Made by a program: the position numbers and the translations under genes
Notes under the pieces: model-generated
Database searches by the model: none
Seen by the model: the letters and a program-made list of their open reading frames with translations, nothing else
What the model was told of the DNA's origin: nothing
Assembly: GCF_900111835.1 (NCBI RefSeq)
Contig: NZ_FOJP01000007.1
Span: forward strand, 216,336 to 280,335
Reading direction: 5' to 3'
DNA length: 64,000 nt
Source: Metapseudomonas otitidis
GTDB lineage: Bacteria > Pseudomonadota > Gammaproteobacteria > Pseudomonadales > Pseudomonadaceae
In this document: positions 6,777 to 15,124 of the stretch, in pieces
How positions within the stretch are numbered: the first letter of the stretch is position 1
Layout of the letters: each line of letters opens with the position of its first letter

Positions 6777-8306
6777 ATGCGCCTTGCTGAACTCAAGAAC
6801 ACGTTGCCACGGGAGGCGCTCGCCTCGGTGGTGGTCTTCCTCGTCGCCCTGCCGCTGTGCATGGGCATCGCCATCGCCTCCGGCATGCCGCCGGCCAAGG
6901 GCCTGGTCACCGGCATCATCGGCGGCCTGGTGGTGGGCTGGCTGGCCGGCTCGCCGCTGCAGGTCAGCGGCCCGGCGGCCGGGCTCGCCGTGCTGGTCTT
7001 CGAACTGGTGCGCGAGCACGGCGTGGCCATGCTCGGGCCGATCCTGGTGTTGGCCGGCGCCCTGCAACTGCTGGCCGGCCGCTTGCGCCTGGGCTGCTGG
7101 TTCCGCGTCACCGCCCCGGCGGTGGTGCAGGGGATGCTGGCCGGCATCGGCATCCTCATCGTGTTGTCCCAGATCCACGTGATGTTCGACGCCAGCCCCC
7201 AGGCCTCCGGCCTGGACAACCTGCTGGCCTTCCCCGCCACGCTGCTGGAGGCGGCCCGCCAGTTCGGCCCCGGCGGCGACCTCGATGCCGCCCTGCTGGG
7301 GCTCGGCACCATCCTGGTGATGCTGGCCTGGGAACGCTGGCGGCCGGGCGCGCTGCGCTTCCTGCCCGGCGCGCTGGTCGGCGTCGGCCTGGCCACCCTG
7401 GCGGCCAGCGGGCTCGACCTGCAGGTGAACCGCGTGCAGGTGCCGGCCACCCTCGGCGAGGCCATCGACTGGCTGCAGCCGGCGGACCTGCTGCGCCTGG
7501 CCGATCCGCAGCTGCTGCTGGCGGCGCTGGTGCTGGCCTTCGTCGCCAGTGCCGAGACACTGCTCTCCGCCGCCGCCGTGGACCGCATGCACAGCGGCCC
7601 GCGCTCGGACCTGGACCGCGAGCTGTCGGCCCAGGGCGTCGGCAACCTGCTGTGCGGGGTGCTCGGCGCGCTGCCGATGACCGGGGTGATCGTGCGCAGC
7701 TCGGCCAACGTCCAGGCCGGCGCGCGGACCCGCCTCTCGGCGGTGCTGCACGGCGCCTGGCTGCTGGCCCTGGTGGCGCTGCTGCCGGGCCTGCTGCAGC
7801 AGATCCCCATCGCCAGCCTGGCCGGTGTGCTGGTCTACACGGGGATCAAGCTGGTGGACTTCAAGAGCCTGCGCGGCCTCGGCCGCTACGGGCGCGCACC
7901 GCTGGCGATCCATGCCGCCACGGCGCTGGGCATCGTCGCCTTCGACCTGCTCACCGGGGTGCTGATCGGCTTCGGTTTGACCCTGGCCAAGCTGGCCTGG
8001 AAGGCCTCGCGGCTGAAGATCGTCCTGGCGCCCATCGGCCCGAACGAGGCGGAGCTGCGCCTGGTGGGCGCAGCCACCTTCCTGCGGGTGCCGCAGCTGG
8101 CCGCGACCCTGGAGGGCGTGGCACCGAGCATGCGGCTGCATGTACCGCTGGACCGGCTCAGCTACATCGACCACGCCTGCATGGAGCTGCTGCAGGACTG
8201 GGGCCGCAACGCCGAGCGTCAGGGTGGCGAGCTGTGCATCGAGGCGCACGGGCTCAACCGGCGCCTGGAGGGGCGACGGCTGAGCCTGCGGGGGCGGACG
8301 GTCTGA
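6777..8306 (+). CDS. SulP/SLC26-family anion transporter
   Basis: Inner-membrane protein of 509 residues with the hydrophobic core of SulP transporters and a C-terminal ~80-residue cytoplasmic segment resembling a degenerate STAS domain (around VPLDRLSYIDHACMELL). ATG 6777 has AGGAG at 6764-6768. P. aeruginosa annotates the homolog PA0103 as a sulfate transporter. Position directly behind two carbonic anhydrases argues instead for bicarbonate or a related anion, as in BicA-type or SulP-anhydrase fusions. Substrate is inferred. Confidence 0.85.
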   Translation: MRLAELKNTLPREALASVVVFLVALPLCMGIAIASGMPPAKGLVTGIIGGLVVGWLAGSPLQVSGPAAGLAVLVFELVREHGVAMLGPILVLAGALQLLAGRLRLGCWFRVTAPAVVQGMLAGIGILIVLSQIHVMFDASPQASGLDNLLAFPATLLEAARQFGPGGDLDAALLGLGTILVMLAWERWRPGALRFLPGALVGVGLATLAASGLDLQVNRVQVPATLGEAIDWLQPADLLRLADPQLLLAALVLAFVASAETLLSAAAVDRMHSGPRSDLDRELSAQGVGNLLCGVLGALPMTGVIVRSSANVQAGARTRLSAVLHGAWLLALVALLPGLLQQIPIASLAGVLVYTGIKLVDFKSLRGLGRYGRAPLAIHAATALGIVAFDLLTGVLIGFGLTLAKLAWKASRLKIVLAPIGPNEAELRLVGAATFLRVPQLAATLEGVAPSMRLHVPLDRLSYIDHACMELLQDWGRNAERQGGELCIEAHGLNRRLEGRRLSLRGRTV

Positions 8307-8309
8307 GGG

Positions 8310-8969
8310 TCAGGCGGTGGCGCAGGGCGCCGGGTCCAGCTGCAGCTCGACGCCGAGCTGGCGCGACAGGCAGGGCCAGCGCTTCCACGCCGCCTCCACT
8401 TTCGGGTCGTGCAGCCGCGCGCGGTACTGCTGCACCGACTCGCGCTGGAACACGCCCGGGTCCAGCATGCCGTCCACCGCCAGGTGGACGGCCTCGTCCA
8501 GCTGGTTGGCGAAGGGCTCGCCGATGAGCTGGTGGGCGATCAGGTTGGCCACCGTGGTGTCCAGCGGGATCAGCGGCTCGCCCAGGTGGGCGATGTAGCG
8601 GTCGTTCACCTCCTCCACCAGGCGATGGGCCAGGTAGGCCTCGTCCAGCAGGCCGTCCAGCCCCTCGTGCCCGTGTACCACGCTGGGCGGCTGCAGGAAG
8701 AAGTGCTCGGCCACCTTCAACACCGGCTTCACCTCCGCCTCGATACCGGCTTCGGCCGCGACGCTGGCGGCGGCGTCGAGCACGTCCGGCACCTGGTCGA
8801 TGTAGGCCGCGACGAAGCGCGAGAGCACCCCGTGGGCATCGTCGCCGGGCAGGCGGATGGCCGGGTGCAGGCGGGACAGCTGGGCATCGAGCAGGCGCGC
8901 CAGGTGGCCTTGGACGGCTTCCTGGGCGTGGGCCTGGCGGATCAGTTCGCGCAGGGCGAGGGTGTTCAT
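8310..8969 (-). CDS. Conserved hypothetical protein (PA0104-like)
   Basis: Soluble protein of 219 residues, mostly predicted helical, without signal peptide, membrane segment or recognised catalytic motif. The start is supported by CAGGAGC just upstream on the minus strand. It lies convergent with the SulP gene (3-bp gap) and divergent from the cytochrome oxidase genes. By position it corresponds to PA0104 of P. aeruginosa, which is uncharacterised. No function is proposed. Confidence 0.7.
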   Translation of the reverse strand: MNTLALRELIRQAHAQEAVQGHLARLLDAQLSRLHPAIRLPGDDAHGVLSRFVAAYIDQVPDVLDAAASVAAEAGIEAEVKPVLKVAEHFFLQPPSVVHGHEGLDGLLDEAYLAHRLVEEVNDRYIAHLGEPLIPLDTTVANLIAHQLIGEPFANQLDEAVHLAVDGMLDPGVFQRESVQQYRARLHDPKVEAAWKRWPCLSRQLGVELQLDPAPCATA

Positions 8970-9339
8970 GACTGCTCCTGATTCAGGACATGGGATGGGA
9001 AGAACAGACCTTAGCCTGCCGTGGCCGGCGGCTAAGACCGGATTGTCATAATCGCTTAACGCTTATGCATCCAAGCGATAACGGGTCCCATTTACTTTAC
9101 CAGCGAAGCCACGTCCGGCGCGGTCTGCAGCGTTGGGAACGTTCCGCACAGGATAAATTTCCCCGCGAATTGCCAGGTCGGACCCCCTGTCTATACTCCG
9201 ACCCGAAGGCGTTACCTGATGACACCCGACTGTGCACCACGTGCTAGAGGTCGGCCGTTAAAGTCAGCCGTATTGACGACCGTCCCCCAGCCGCTGGCCC
9301 AGCCGGCGGGAAGAACAAGAACGATAAGGGGAACCCGCA
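8970..9339 (+). promoter_or_regulatory. coxB upstream region with RpoS-like -10
   Basis: 370-bp gap. CTATACT at 9191-9197 is the preferred -10 hexamer context for sigma-S (RpoS), with no good -35, as is usual for such promoters. It lies ~145 bp before coxB. In P. aeruginosa the aa3 oxidase genes are induced by starvation through RpoS, which fits. The rest of the gap holds no gene. Confidence 0.55.
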
Positions 9340-10467
9340 ATGATGCGACATCCGCGTGCCTGGATGGGATTCCTGCTGTGGTTGACGTTGACCCCGGTCC
9401 AGGCGGCCTGGACGGTCAACATGACGCCCGGCGCCACTGAAGTCAGCCAGACCGTTTTCGACCTGCACATGACGATCTTCTGGATCTGCGTCGTGATCGG
9501 CGTGGTCGTCTTCGGCGTGATGTTCTGGTCGATGCTCGTCCACCGGCGCTCCACCGGCCAGGAACCGTCCCACTTCCACGAAAGCACCACGGTGGAGATC
9601 CTCTGGACCGTCGTGCCCTTCGTGATCCTGGTGGCGATGGCGGTGCCGGCCACCCGCACCCTGATCAACATCTACGACACCTCCGAGTCGGAGCTGGACA
9701 TCCAGATCACCGGCTACCAGTGGAAGTGGAACTACAAGTACCTGGGCCAGGACGTGGAGTTCTTCAGCAACCTGGCCACGCCCACCGACCAGATCCACAA
9801 CAAGGCCGAGAAGGGTGAGCACTACCTCTTGGAGGTGGACGAGCCGCTGGTGATCCCGGTGGGCACCAAGGTGCGCTTCCTGATCACCGCCGCCGACGTG
9901 ATCCACTCCTGGTGGGTGCCGGCGCTGGCGGTCAAGCGCGACGCCATCCCCGGCTTCGTCAACGAGGCCTGGACCCGCATCGAGAAGCCCGGCCTCTACC
10001 GCGGCCAGTGTGCCGAGCTGTGCGGCAAGGACCACGGCTTCATGCCCATCGTGGTCGAGGCCAAGTCCCGCGAGGACTTCGCCAAGTGGCTCGACGAGCG
10101 CAAGGCCGAGGTGGCCAAGGTCAAGGAACTGACCGAGAAGGACTGGACCCTCGACGAACTGGTGGCCCGTGGCGACAAGGTCTACCACACCACCTGCGCC
10201 GCCTGTCACCAGCCCGAAGGGCAAGGCATGCCGCCCATGTTCCCGGCGCTCAAGGGCTCGAAGATCGCCACCGGGCCGAAGGAAGGCCACCTCGACATCG
10301 TCTTCCACGGCAAGCCCGGCACCGCTATGGCCGCCTTCGGCAAGCAGCTGTCGGAGGTCGACATCGCCGCCGTGATCACCTACGAGCGCAATGCCTGGGG
10401 CAACGCCAAGGGCGACATGGTCACGCCCAAGGAAGTCCTGGCCCTCAAACAAGCCGAGGAGAAATGA
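9340..10467 (+). CDS. coxB: Cytochrome c oxidase (aa3) subunit II with heme c domain
   Basis: Inner-membrane subunit of 375 residues that accepts electrons from cytochrome c at a binuclear CuA centre. Visible are a signal sequence (to about residue 23), two membrane helices (about 43-65 and 88-108), the CuA ligand motif CAELCGKDHGFM (Cys224, Cys228, His232, Met235) and a fused cytochrome c domain with CAACH beginning at Cys286, typical of caa3-type subunits. AAGGGG precedes the ATG; a second ATG follows immediately. coxA begins 1 bp after the stop. Matches PA0105. Confidence 0.95.
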   Translation: MMRHPRAWMGFLLWLTLTPVQAAWTVNMTPGATEVSQTVFDLHMTIFWICVVIGVVVFGVMFWSMLVHRRSTGQEPSHFHESTTVEILWTVVPFVILVAMAVPATRTLINIYDTSESELDIQITGYQWKWNYKYLGQDVEFFSNLATPTDQIHNKAEKGEHYLLEVDEPLVIPVGTKVRFLITAADVIHSWWVPALAVKRDAIPGFVNEAWTRIEKPGLYRGQCAELCGKDHGFMPIVVEAKSREDFAKWLDERKAEVAKVKELTEKDWTLDELVARGDKVYHTTCAACHQPEGQGMPPMFPALKGSKIATGPKEGHLDIVFHGKPGTAMAAFGKQLSEVDIAAVITYERNAWGNAKGDMVTPKEVLALKQAEEK

Positions 10468-10468
10468 C

Positions 10469-12073
10469 ATGAGTGCAGTGATCGATCCGGACCACACTGG
10501 TCACGATCATGCCGGGCATGATCACCACCACGGCCCGGCCAAGGGCCTGATGCGCTGGGTGCTCACCACCAACCACAAGGACATCGGCACCATGTACCTG
10601 TGGTTCGCCTTCACCATGTTCCTGGTGGGTGGCTCCATGGCCATGGTGATCCGCGCCGAGCTGTTCCAGCCCGGCCTGCAGATCGTCGAGCCGGCCTTCT
10701 TCAACCAGATGACCACCATGCACGGCCTGATCATGGTCTTCGGCGCGGTGATGCCGGCCTTCGTCGGCCTGGCCAACTGGATGATCCCGCTGATGATCGG
10801 CGCGCCGGACATGGCCCTGCCGCGCATGAACAACTTCAGCTTCTGGCTGCTGCCGGCGGCCTTCGGCCTGCTCATCAGCACCCTGTTCAGCGCCGGCGGC
10901 GGGCCCAACTTCGGCTGGACCTTCTACGCCCCGCTGTCCACCACCTACGCGCCGGAGAGCGTCACCTTCTTCATCTTCGCCATCCACCTGATGGGCATCA
11001 GCTCGATCATGGGGGCGATCAACGTGATCGCCACCATCCTCAACCTGCGTGCCCCGGGCATGACCCTGATGAAGATGCCGCTGTTCGTCTGGACCTGGCT
11101 GATCACCGCCTTCCTGCTGATCGCGGTGATGCCGGTGCTGGCCGGCTGCGTGACCATGATGCTGATGGACATCCACTTCGGCACCAGCTTCTTCAACGCG
11201 GCAGGGGGTGGCGACCCGGTGCTGTTCCAGCACGTGTTCTGGTTCTTCGGCCACCCCGAGGTGTACATCATGATCCTGCCCGCCTTCGGCGCGGTCAGCT
11301 CGATCATCCCGGCCTTCGCCCGCAAGCCGCTGTTCGGCTACACCTCGATGGTCTACGCCACCGCCTCCATCGCCTTCCTCTCCTTCATCGTCTGGGCGCA
11401 CCACATGTTCGTGGTGGGCATCCCGCTCACCGGCGAGCTGTTCTTCATGTACGCCACCATGCTGATCGCCGTGCCCACCGGGGTGAAGGTGTTCAACTGG
11501 GCCACCACCATGTGGCAGGGCTCGATGACCTTCGAGACACCCATGCTGTTCGCCGTGGCCTTCGTCATCCTCTTCACCATCGGCGGCTTCTCCGGGCTGA
11601 TGCTGGCCATCGCCCCGGCGGACTTCCAGTACCACGACACCTACTTCGTGGTGGCCCACTTCCACTACGTGCTGGTGCCCGGCGCCATCTTCGGCATCTT
11701 CGCCTCGGCCTACTACTGGCTGCCCAAGTGGACCGGCCACATGTACGACGAGACCCTCGGCAAGCTGCATTTCTGGATGAGCTTCATCGGCATGAACCTC
11801 GCCTTCTTCCCCATGCACTTCGTGGGGCTGGCCGGCATGCCCCGGCGCATCCCGGACTACAACCTGCAGTTCGCCGACTTCAACATGGTGTCCTCCATCG
11901 GCGCCTTCACCTTCGGCGCCACCCAGCTGCTGTTCCTGTTCATCGTCATCAAGTGCATCCGTGGCGGCAAACCCGCCCCGGCCAAGCCCTGGGACGGTGC
12001 CGAGGGCCTGGAATGGAGCGTGCCCTCGCCGGCGCCCTACCACACCTTCAGCACCCCGCCCGAGGTGAAGTGA
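10469..12073 (+). CDS. coxA: Cytochrome c oxidase (aa3) subunit I
   Basis: Catalytic subunit of 534 residues, about 12 membrane helices, holding heme a and the heme a3-CuB site that reduces O2 and pumps protons. Key motifs are HPEVY (CuB His and cross-linked Tyr), HHMF (the other CuB His pair) and AHFHYVL (heme ligands). ATG 10469 sits directly behind the coxB stop, with GAGGAG upstream. The N-terminal 25 residues are unusually His/Asp-rich (HDHAGHDHHHG), which could bind copper. Matches PA0106. Confidence 0.97.
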   Translation: MSAVIDPDHTGHDHAGHDHHHGPAKGLMRWVLTTNHKDIGTMYLWFAFTMFLVGGSMAMVIRAELFQPGLQIVEPAFFNQMTTMHGLIMVFGAVMPAFVGLANWMIPLMIGAPDMALPRMNNFSFWLLPAAFGLLISTLFSAGGGPNFGWTFYAPLSTTYAPESVTFFIFAIHLMGISSIMGAINVIATILNLRAPGMTLMKMPLFVWTWLITAFLLIAVMPVLAGCVTMMLMDIHFGTSFFNAAGGGDPVLFQHVFWFFGHPEVYIMILPAFGAVSSIIPAFARKPLFGYTSMVYATASIAFLSFIVWAHHMFVVGIPLTGELFFMYATMLIAVPTGVKVFNWATTMWQGSMTFETPMLFAVAFVILFTIGGFSGLMLAIAPADFQYHDTYFVVAHFHYVLVPGAIFGIFASAYYWLPKWTGHMYDETLGKLHFWMSFIGMNLAFFPMHFVGLAGMPRRIPDYNLQFADFNMVSSIGAFTFGATQLLFLFIVIKCIRGGKPAPAKPWDGAEGLEWSVPSPAPYHTFSTPPEVK

Positions 12074-12074
12074 C

Positions 12075-12620
12075 ATGGACGGCGAGCTGGGAACCCGCCG
12101 CCTGATCCTGCGCCTGCTGGTGCTGGTGGTGGCGATGTTCGGCTTCGGTTTCGCCCTGGTGCCGATCTACGACGTCATGTGCGTCGCCTTCGGCATCAAC
12201 GGCAAGACCAACGCCAGCGCCTACGAAGGCAGCCAGGTGCAGGACGCCCAGCGCCAGGTGCGGGTGCAGTTCCTCGCCACCAACGCGGCGGACATGACCT
12301 GGGAGTTCCGCTCCAAGGCGGACGACCTGGTGGTGCACCCGGGGGCCAGCAACGAAATGCTGTTCATCGCCCACAACACCACCGACAAGCCCATGACCGC
12401 CCAGGCGATCCCCAGCATCTCGCCGTCCAAGGCCGCCGCCTATTTCCACAAGACCGAGTGCTTCTGCTTCACCCAACAGGTGCTGCAGCCGGGCGAACGC
12501 ATCGAGATGCCGGTGCGCTTCATCGTCGACCGCGACCTGCCGGCGGACGTGCACCACCTGACCCTCGCCTACACGCTGTTCGACATCACCGCCCGCAAGC
12601 CGCCAGTCGCCAAGAACTGA
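12075..12620 (+). CDS. ctaG: Cytochrome c oxidase assembly protein CtaG/Cox11
   Basis: Protein of 181 residues with one N-terminal membrane anchor and a periplasmic Cox11 domain that delivers copper to the CuB site of subunit I. The copper-binding Cys pair is in ECFCF, about residues 135-139. It starts 1 bp after coxA ends and is followed by coxC after 22 bp, so it is part of the oxidase operon. Length is typical. Matches PA0107. Confidence 0.94.
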   Translation: MDGELGTRRLILRLLVLVVAMFGFGFALVPIYDVMCVAFGINGKTNASAYEGSQVQDAQRQVRVQFLATNAADMTWEFRSKADDLVVHPGASNEMLFIAHNTTDKPMTAQAIPSISPSKAAAYFHKTECFCFTQQVLQPGERIEMPVRFIVDRDLPADVHHLTLAYTLFDITARKPPVAKN

Positions 12621-12642
12621 GGCGCGCAAGGAGAACGACACG

Positions 12643-13530
12643 ATGGCTAGCCACGAGCAGTACTACGTCCCCGCCCAGAGCAAGTGGCCGATCATCGCCA
12701 CCCTGGGCATGCTCATCACCGTCTACGGACTGGGCACCTGGTTCAACGACCTCAAGGCCGCGCGGCCCGAGTCCAACGGCCCGCTGATCTTCTTCATCGG
12801 CGCCCTGTGCCTGGCCTACATGCTGTTCGGCTGGTTCGGCGCGGTGATCAAGGAAAGCCGCGGCGGGCTCTACAGCCCACAGATGGACCGCTCGTTCCGC
12901 TGGGGCATGAGCTGGTTCATCTTCTCCGAGGTGATGTTCTTCGCCGCCTTCTTCGGCGCCCTGTTCTACATCCGCATGTGGTCCGGCCCCTGGCTCGGCG
13001 GCGAGGGCGCCAAGGGCGTGGCCAACATGCTCTGGCCGAACTTCCAGTACACCTGGCCGCTGCTGAACACCCCCGATCCCAAGCTGTTCCCCGGACCCAA
13101 GGCGGTGATCGACCCGTGGCACCTGCCGCTGATCAACACCATCCTGCTAGTGTCCTCCAGCTTCACCGTCACCTTCGCCCACCACGCGCTGAAGAAGAAC
13201 AACCGCAAGCTGCTGAAGATCTGGCTGGCCCTGACCATCCTGCTCGGCGCCAGCTTCCTCGCCCTGCAGGCCGAGGAATATGTGCACGCCTACCACGAGC
13301 TGGGCCTGACCCTCGGTTCCGGCATCTACGGCGCCACCTTCTTCATGCTCACCGGCTTCCACGGCGCCCACGTGACCATGGGCACCCTGATCCTCACCGT
13401 GATGCTGGTGCGCATCCTGCGCGGCCACTTCGATGCCGAGCACCACTTCGGCTTCGAGGCCGCCAGCTGGTACTGGCACTTCGTGGATGTGGTCTGGGTG
13501 GGGCTGTTCATCTTCGTCTACGTGCTCTGA
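12643..13530 (+). CDS. coxC: Cytochrome c oxidase (aa3) subunit III
   Basis: Integral membrane protein of 295 residues, seven predicted helices, which stabilises the oxidase core and supports proton uptake. Family features include SWFIFSEVMFF, LTGFHGAHV and a C-terminal YWHFVDVVWVGLFI. AAGGAG precedes the ATG. It is the last structural subunit gene; a small opposite-strand gene follows. Matches PA0108. Confidence 0.96.
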   Translation: MASHEQYYVPAQSKWPIIATLGMLITVYGLGTWFNDLKAARPESNGPLIFFIGALCLAYMLFGWFGAVIKESRGGLYSPQMDRSFRWGMSWFIFSEVMFFAAFFGALFYIRMWSGPWLGGEGAKGVANMLWPNFQYTWPLLNTPDPKLFPGPKAVIDPWHLPLINTILLVSSSFTVTFAHHALKKNNRKLLKIWLALTILLGASFLALQAEEYVHAYHELGLTLGSGIYGATFFMLTGFHGAHVTMGTLILTVMLVRILRGHFDAEHHFGFEAASWYWHFVDVVWVGLFIFVYVL

Positions 13531-13544
13531 ACCGCACGCAGGCA

Positions 13545-13748
13545 TTACCAGGTGGCGTGGGACACCAGCTGGCCGCTGTAGAAGCCCCAGGCCACCAGCG
13601 CCAGGATCGACGCGGCCAGCACCACACGGAGGGTCAGGGCGTTCACCAGGCGGGGGCCCTTGCCGGCGTCCTTGACCAGGAAGAACAGCCCGCTGAACAG
13701 GCTGGCCACCATGGCCAGCAGCAACACCAGGATGAGCGCCTTGAGCAT
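13545..13748 (-). CDS. DUF2909 twin-transmembrane protein
   Basis: Protein of 67 residues with two hydrophobic helices (about 3-24 and 40-61) joined by a short basic loop (KDAGKGPR). Homologs of this size occur between coxC and the SURF1 gene in many pseudomonads, on the opposite strand as here (PA0109 position). The role is unknown. Its start codon lies 31 bp from the chosen SURF1 start, so the two promoters overlap or face each other. Confidence 0.8.
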   Translation of the reverse strand: MLKALILVLLLAMVASLFSGLFFLVKDAGKGPRLVNALTLRVVLAASILALVAWGFYSGQLVSHATW

Positions 13749-13779
13749 GGGGCGACTCCGTCGACAGAAGGGGGACGTC

Positions 13780-14550
13780 GTGCAGTATAGCCAGCCCTAC
13801 CCGGGCACCCGGCGACCCCGGGCCCGGCGCTTCCGACCCGGCTGGGGCCCCACCCTGGCGGTGCTCCTGTTGCTGCCGCTGCTGGTCGGCCTGGGCCTCT
13901 GGCAGCTCGGCCGCGCCGAGGAGAAGCGCCAGCTGCTGGCCGGCTACGAAGCCCGCCGGCAGGCCGACCCGGTGAGCGTGCTGGACCTGGAGCGCCAGCC
14001 CGACCCCGCCTTCATGCGGGTGCGCCTGCAGGGCCGCTTCGACGCCCAGCACAGCCTCCTGCTGGACAACCGCATCCGCAACGGCCGCCCCGGCGTCGAA
14101 CTGCTGCAACCCTTCTACGACCCCGCCAGCGGGCTCTGGGTGCTGGTCAACCGGGGCTGGCTGCCCTGGCCCGACCGCCGCACCCCGCCGACCTTCGACA
14201 CCCCCGCCGCCGCCCAGGTGCTCGATGCCTGGGCCTACGTCCCGCCCGGTGCCAGCCTCGAACTGCGCCACGTGGAGAGCCGCGACTGGCCGCAGCTGAT
14301 CAACCAGGTGGACGCCACCGCGCTCTGGCAGCGCCTCGGCCGTGGCGGCCTGCCCCTGGAACTGCGTCTGGAGCCCGGCAGCGCCGCCTACGACACCGAC
14401 TGGCCGGTGGTGGCCATGGGCCCCGAACGCCACCTGGGCTACGCCGTGCAATGGTTCGCCATGGCCGTCGCCCTCTGCGCCCTGTACCTCTACCTCGGCA
14501 TCCGCCAAGCACGGGAGCTTCCTGATGACGCCCGCCCTCGCTCTGCCTGA
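13780..14550 (+). CDS. SURF1 family cytochrome oxidase biogenesis protein
   Basis: Protein of 256 residues with a membrane helix near each end (LAVLLLLPLLVGLGLWQL near residue 25 and FAMAVALCALYLYLGI near the C terminus) and a periplasmic domain between, as in SURF1/Shy1. These proteins help insert heme A into subunit I. GTG 13780 is chosen because AAGGGGG lies just upstream; an ATG at 13747 would overlap the opposite-strand gene. The next gene overlaps its end by 26 nt. Matches PA0110. Confidence 0.85.
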   Translation: MQYSQPYPGTRRPRARRFRPGWGPTLAVLLLLPLLVGLGLWQLGRAEEKRQLLAGYEARRQADPVSVLDLERQPDPAFMRVRLQGRFDAQHSLLLDNRIRNGRPGVELLQPFYDPASGLWVLVNRGWLPWPDRRTPPTFDTPAAAQVLDAWAYVPPGASLELRHVESRDWPQLINQVDATALWQRLGRGGLPLELRLEPGSAAYDTDWPVVAMGPERHLGYAVQWFAMAVALCALYLYLGIRQARELPDDARPRSA

Positions 14551-15103
14551 ACGCCCGCGCCGCGCCCGTGGGCGCCTGCAACTGCTGCTGATCCTCGCCG
14601 TGGTGATCGGCCCCATGGTGCTGGCCTCGGCCATGTACCACCTGCGCTTCTGGGTGCCTGACGGGCGCAGCTACCACGGCACGCTGATCGGCAACGGCCA
14701 GCAGCGCGAAGACCTCGGCGTGCAGGGCGCCGCCGCCCCCGAGCGCTGGCAGTTGCTGGTGACCGCCCCGGCCGGCTGCGCCGCCGACTGCCAGCAGCTG
14801 GTCTACCTCGCCCGGCAGATCAACATCGGCCTGGGCCGCGAAGCCAATCGCGCCGACCACGCCCTGGCCCTGAGTGGCAGCCTCGACGAAGCCTTCCGCC
14901 AGACCCTGGAGCGCGACTACCCGCGCCTGGCCCGCTACGGCCTGGACCCGTCCATCTACAGAAAGGCCAGCGGCGGCAGCGTCCCGCAGCTGTGGATCGT
15001 CGACCCCCACGGCAACCTGGTGCTGCGCTACGACGGCCAGGTACCCGGCAAGCGCGTGCTCGACGACCTGCGCCACCTGCTGAAGCTGTCCAACATCGGC
15101 TGA
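14525..15103 (+). CDS. Membrane-anchored thioredoxin-fold-like protein of the cox locus
   Basis: Protein of 192 residues: one N-terminal membrane helix (about 18-40), then a periplasmic domain with a CAADC motif near residue 86 and a C-terminal pattern (VPQLWIVDPHGNLVLRYDG) typical of SCO/thioredoxin-like folds. The Cys spacing differs from CxxC or CPDIC of SCO. Overlap with the SURF1 gene and the position before ctaA point to oxidase assembly, perhaps copper or thiol handling; this is inferred. Corresponds in position to uncharacterised PA0111. Confidence 0.75.
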   Translation: MTPALALPERPRRARGRLQLLLILAVVIGPMVLASAMYHLRFWVPDGRSYHGTLIGNGQQREDLGVQGAAAPERWQLLVTAPAGCAADCQQLVYLARQINIGLGREANRADHALALSGSLDEAFRQTLERDYPRLARYGLDPSIYRKASGGSVPQLWIVDPHGNLVLRYDGQVPGKRVLDDLRHLLKLSNIG

Positions 15104-15124
15104 CCCGGCCCGCAGGAGACTGCC

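Noticed and set aside
10445..12076. 543-codon minus-strand frame antisense to coxA
   Set aside because: The product is His/Asp/Gly-rich without any family pattern, while the plus strand encodes oxidase subunit I with all ligands.
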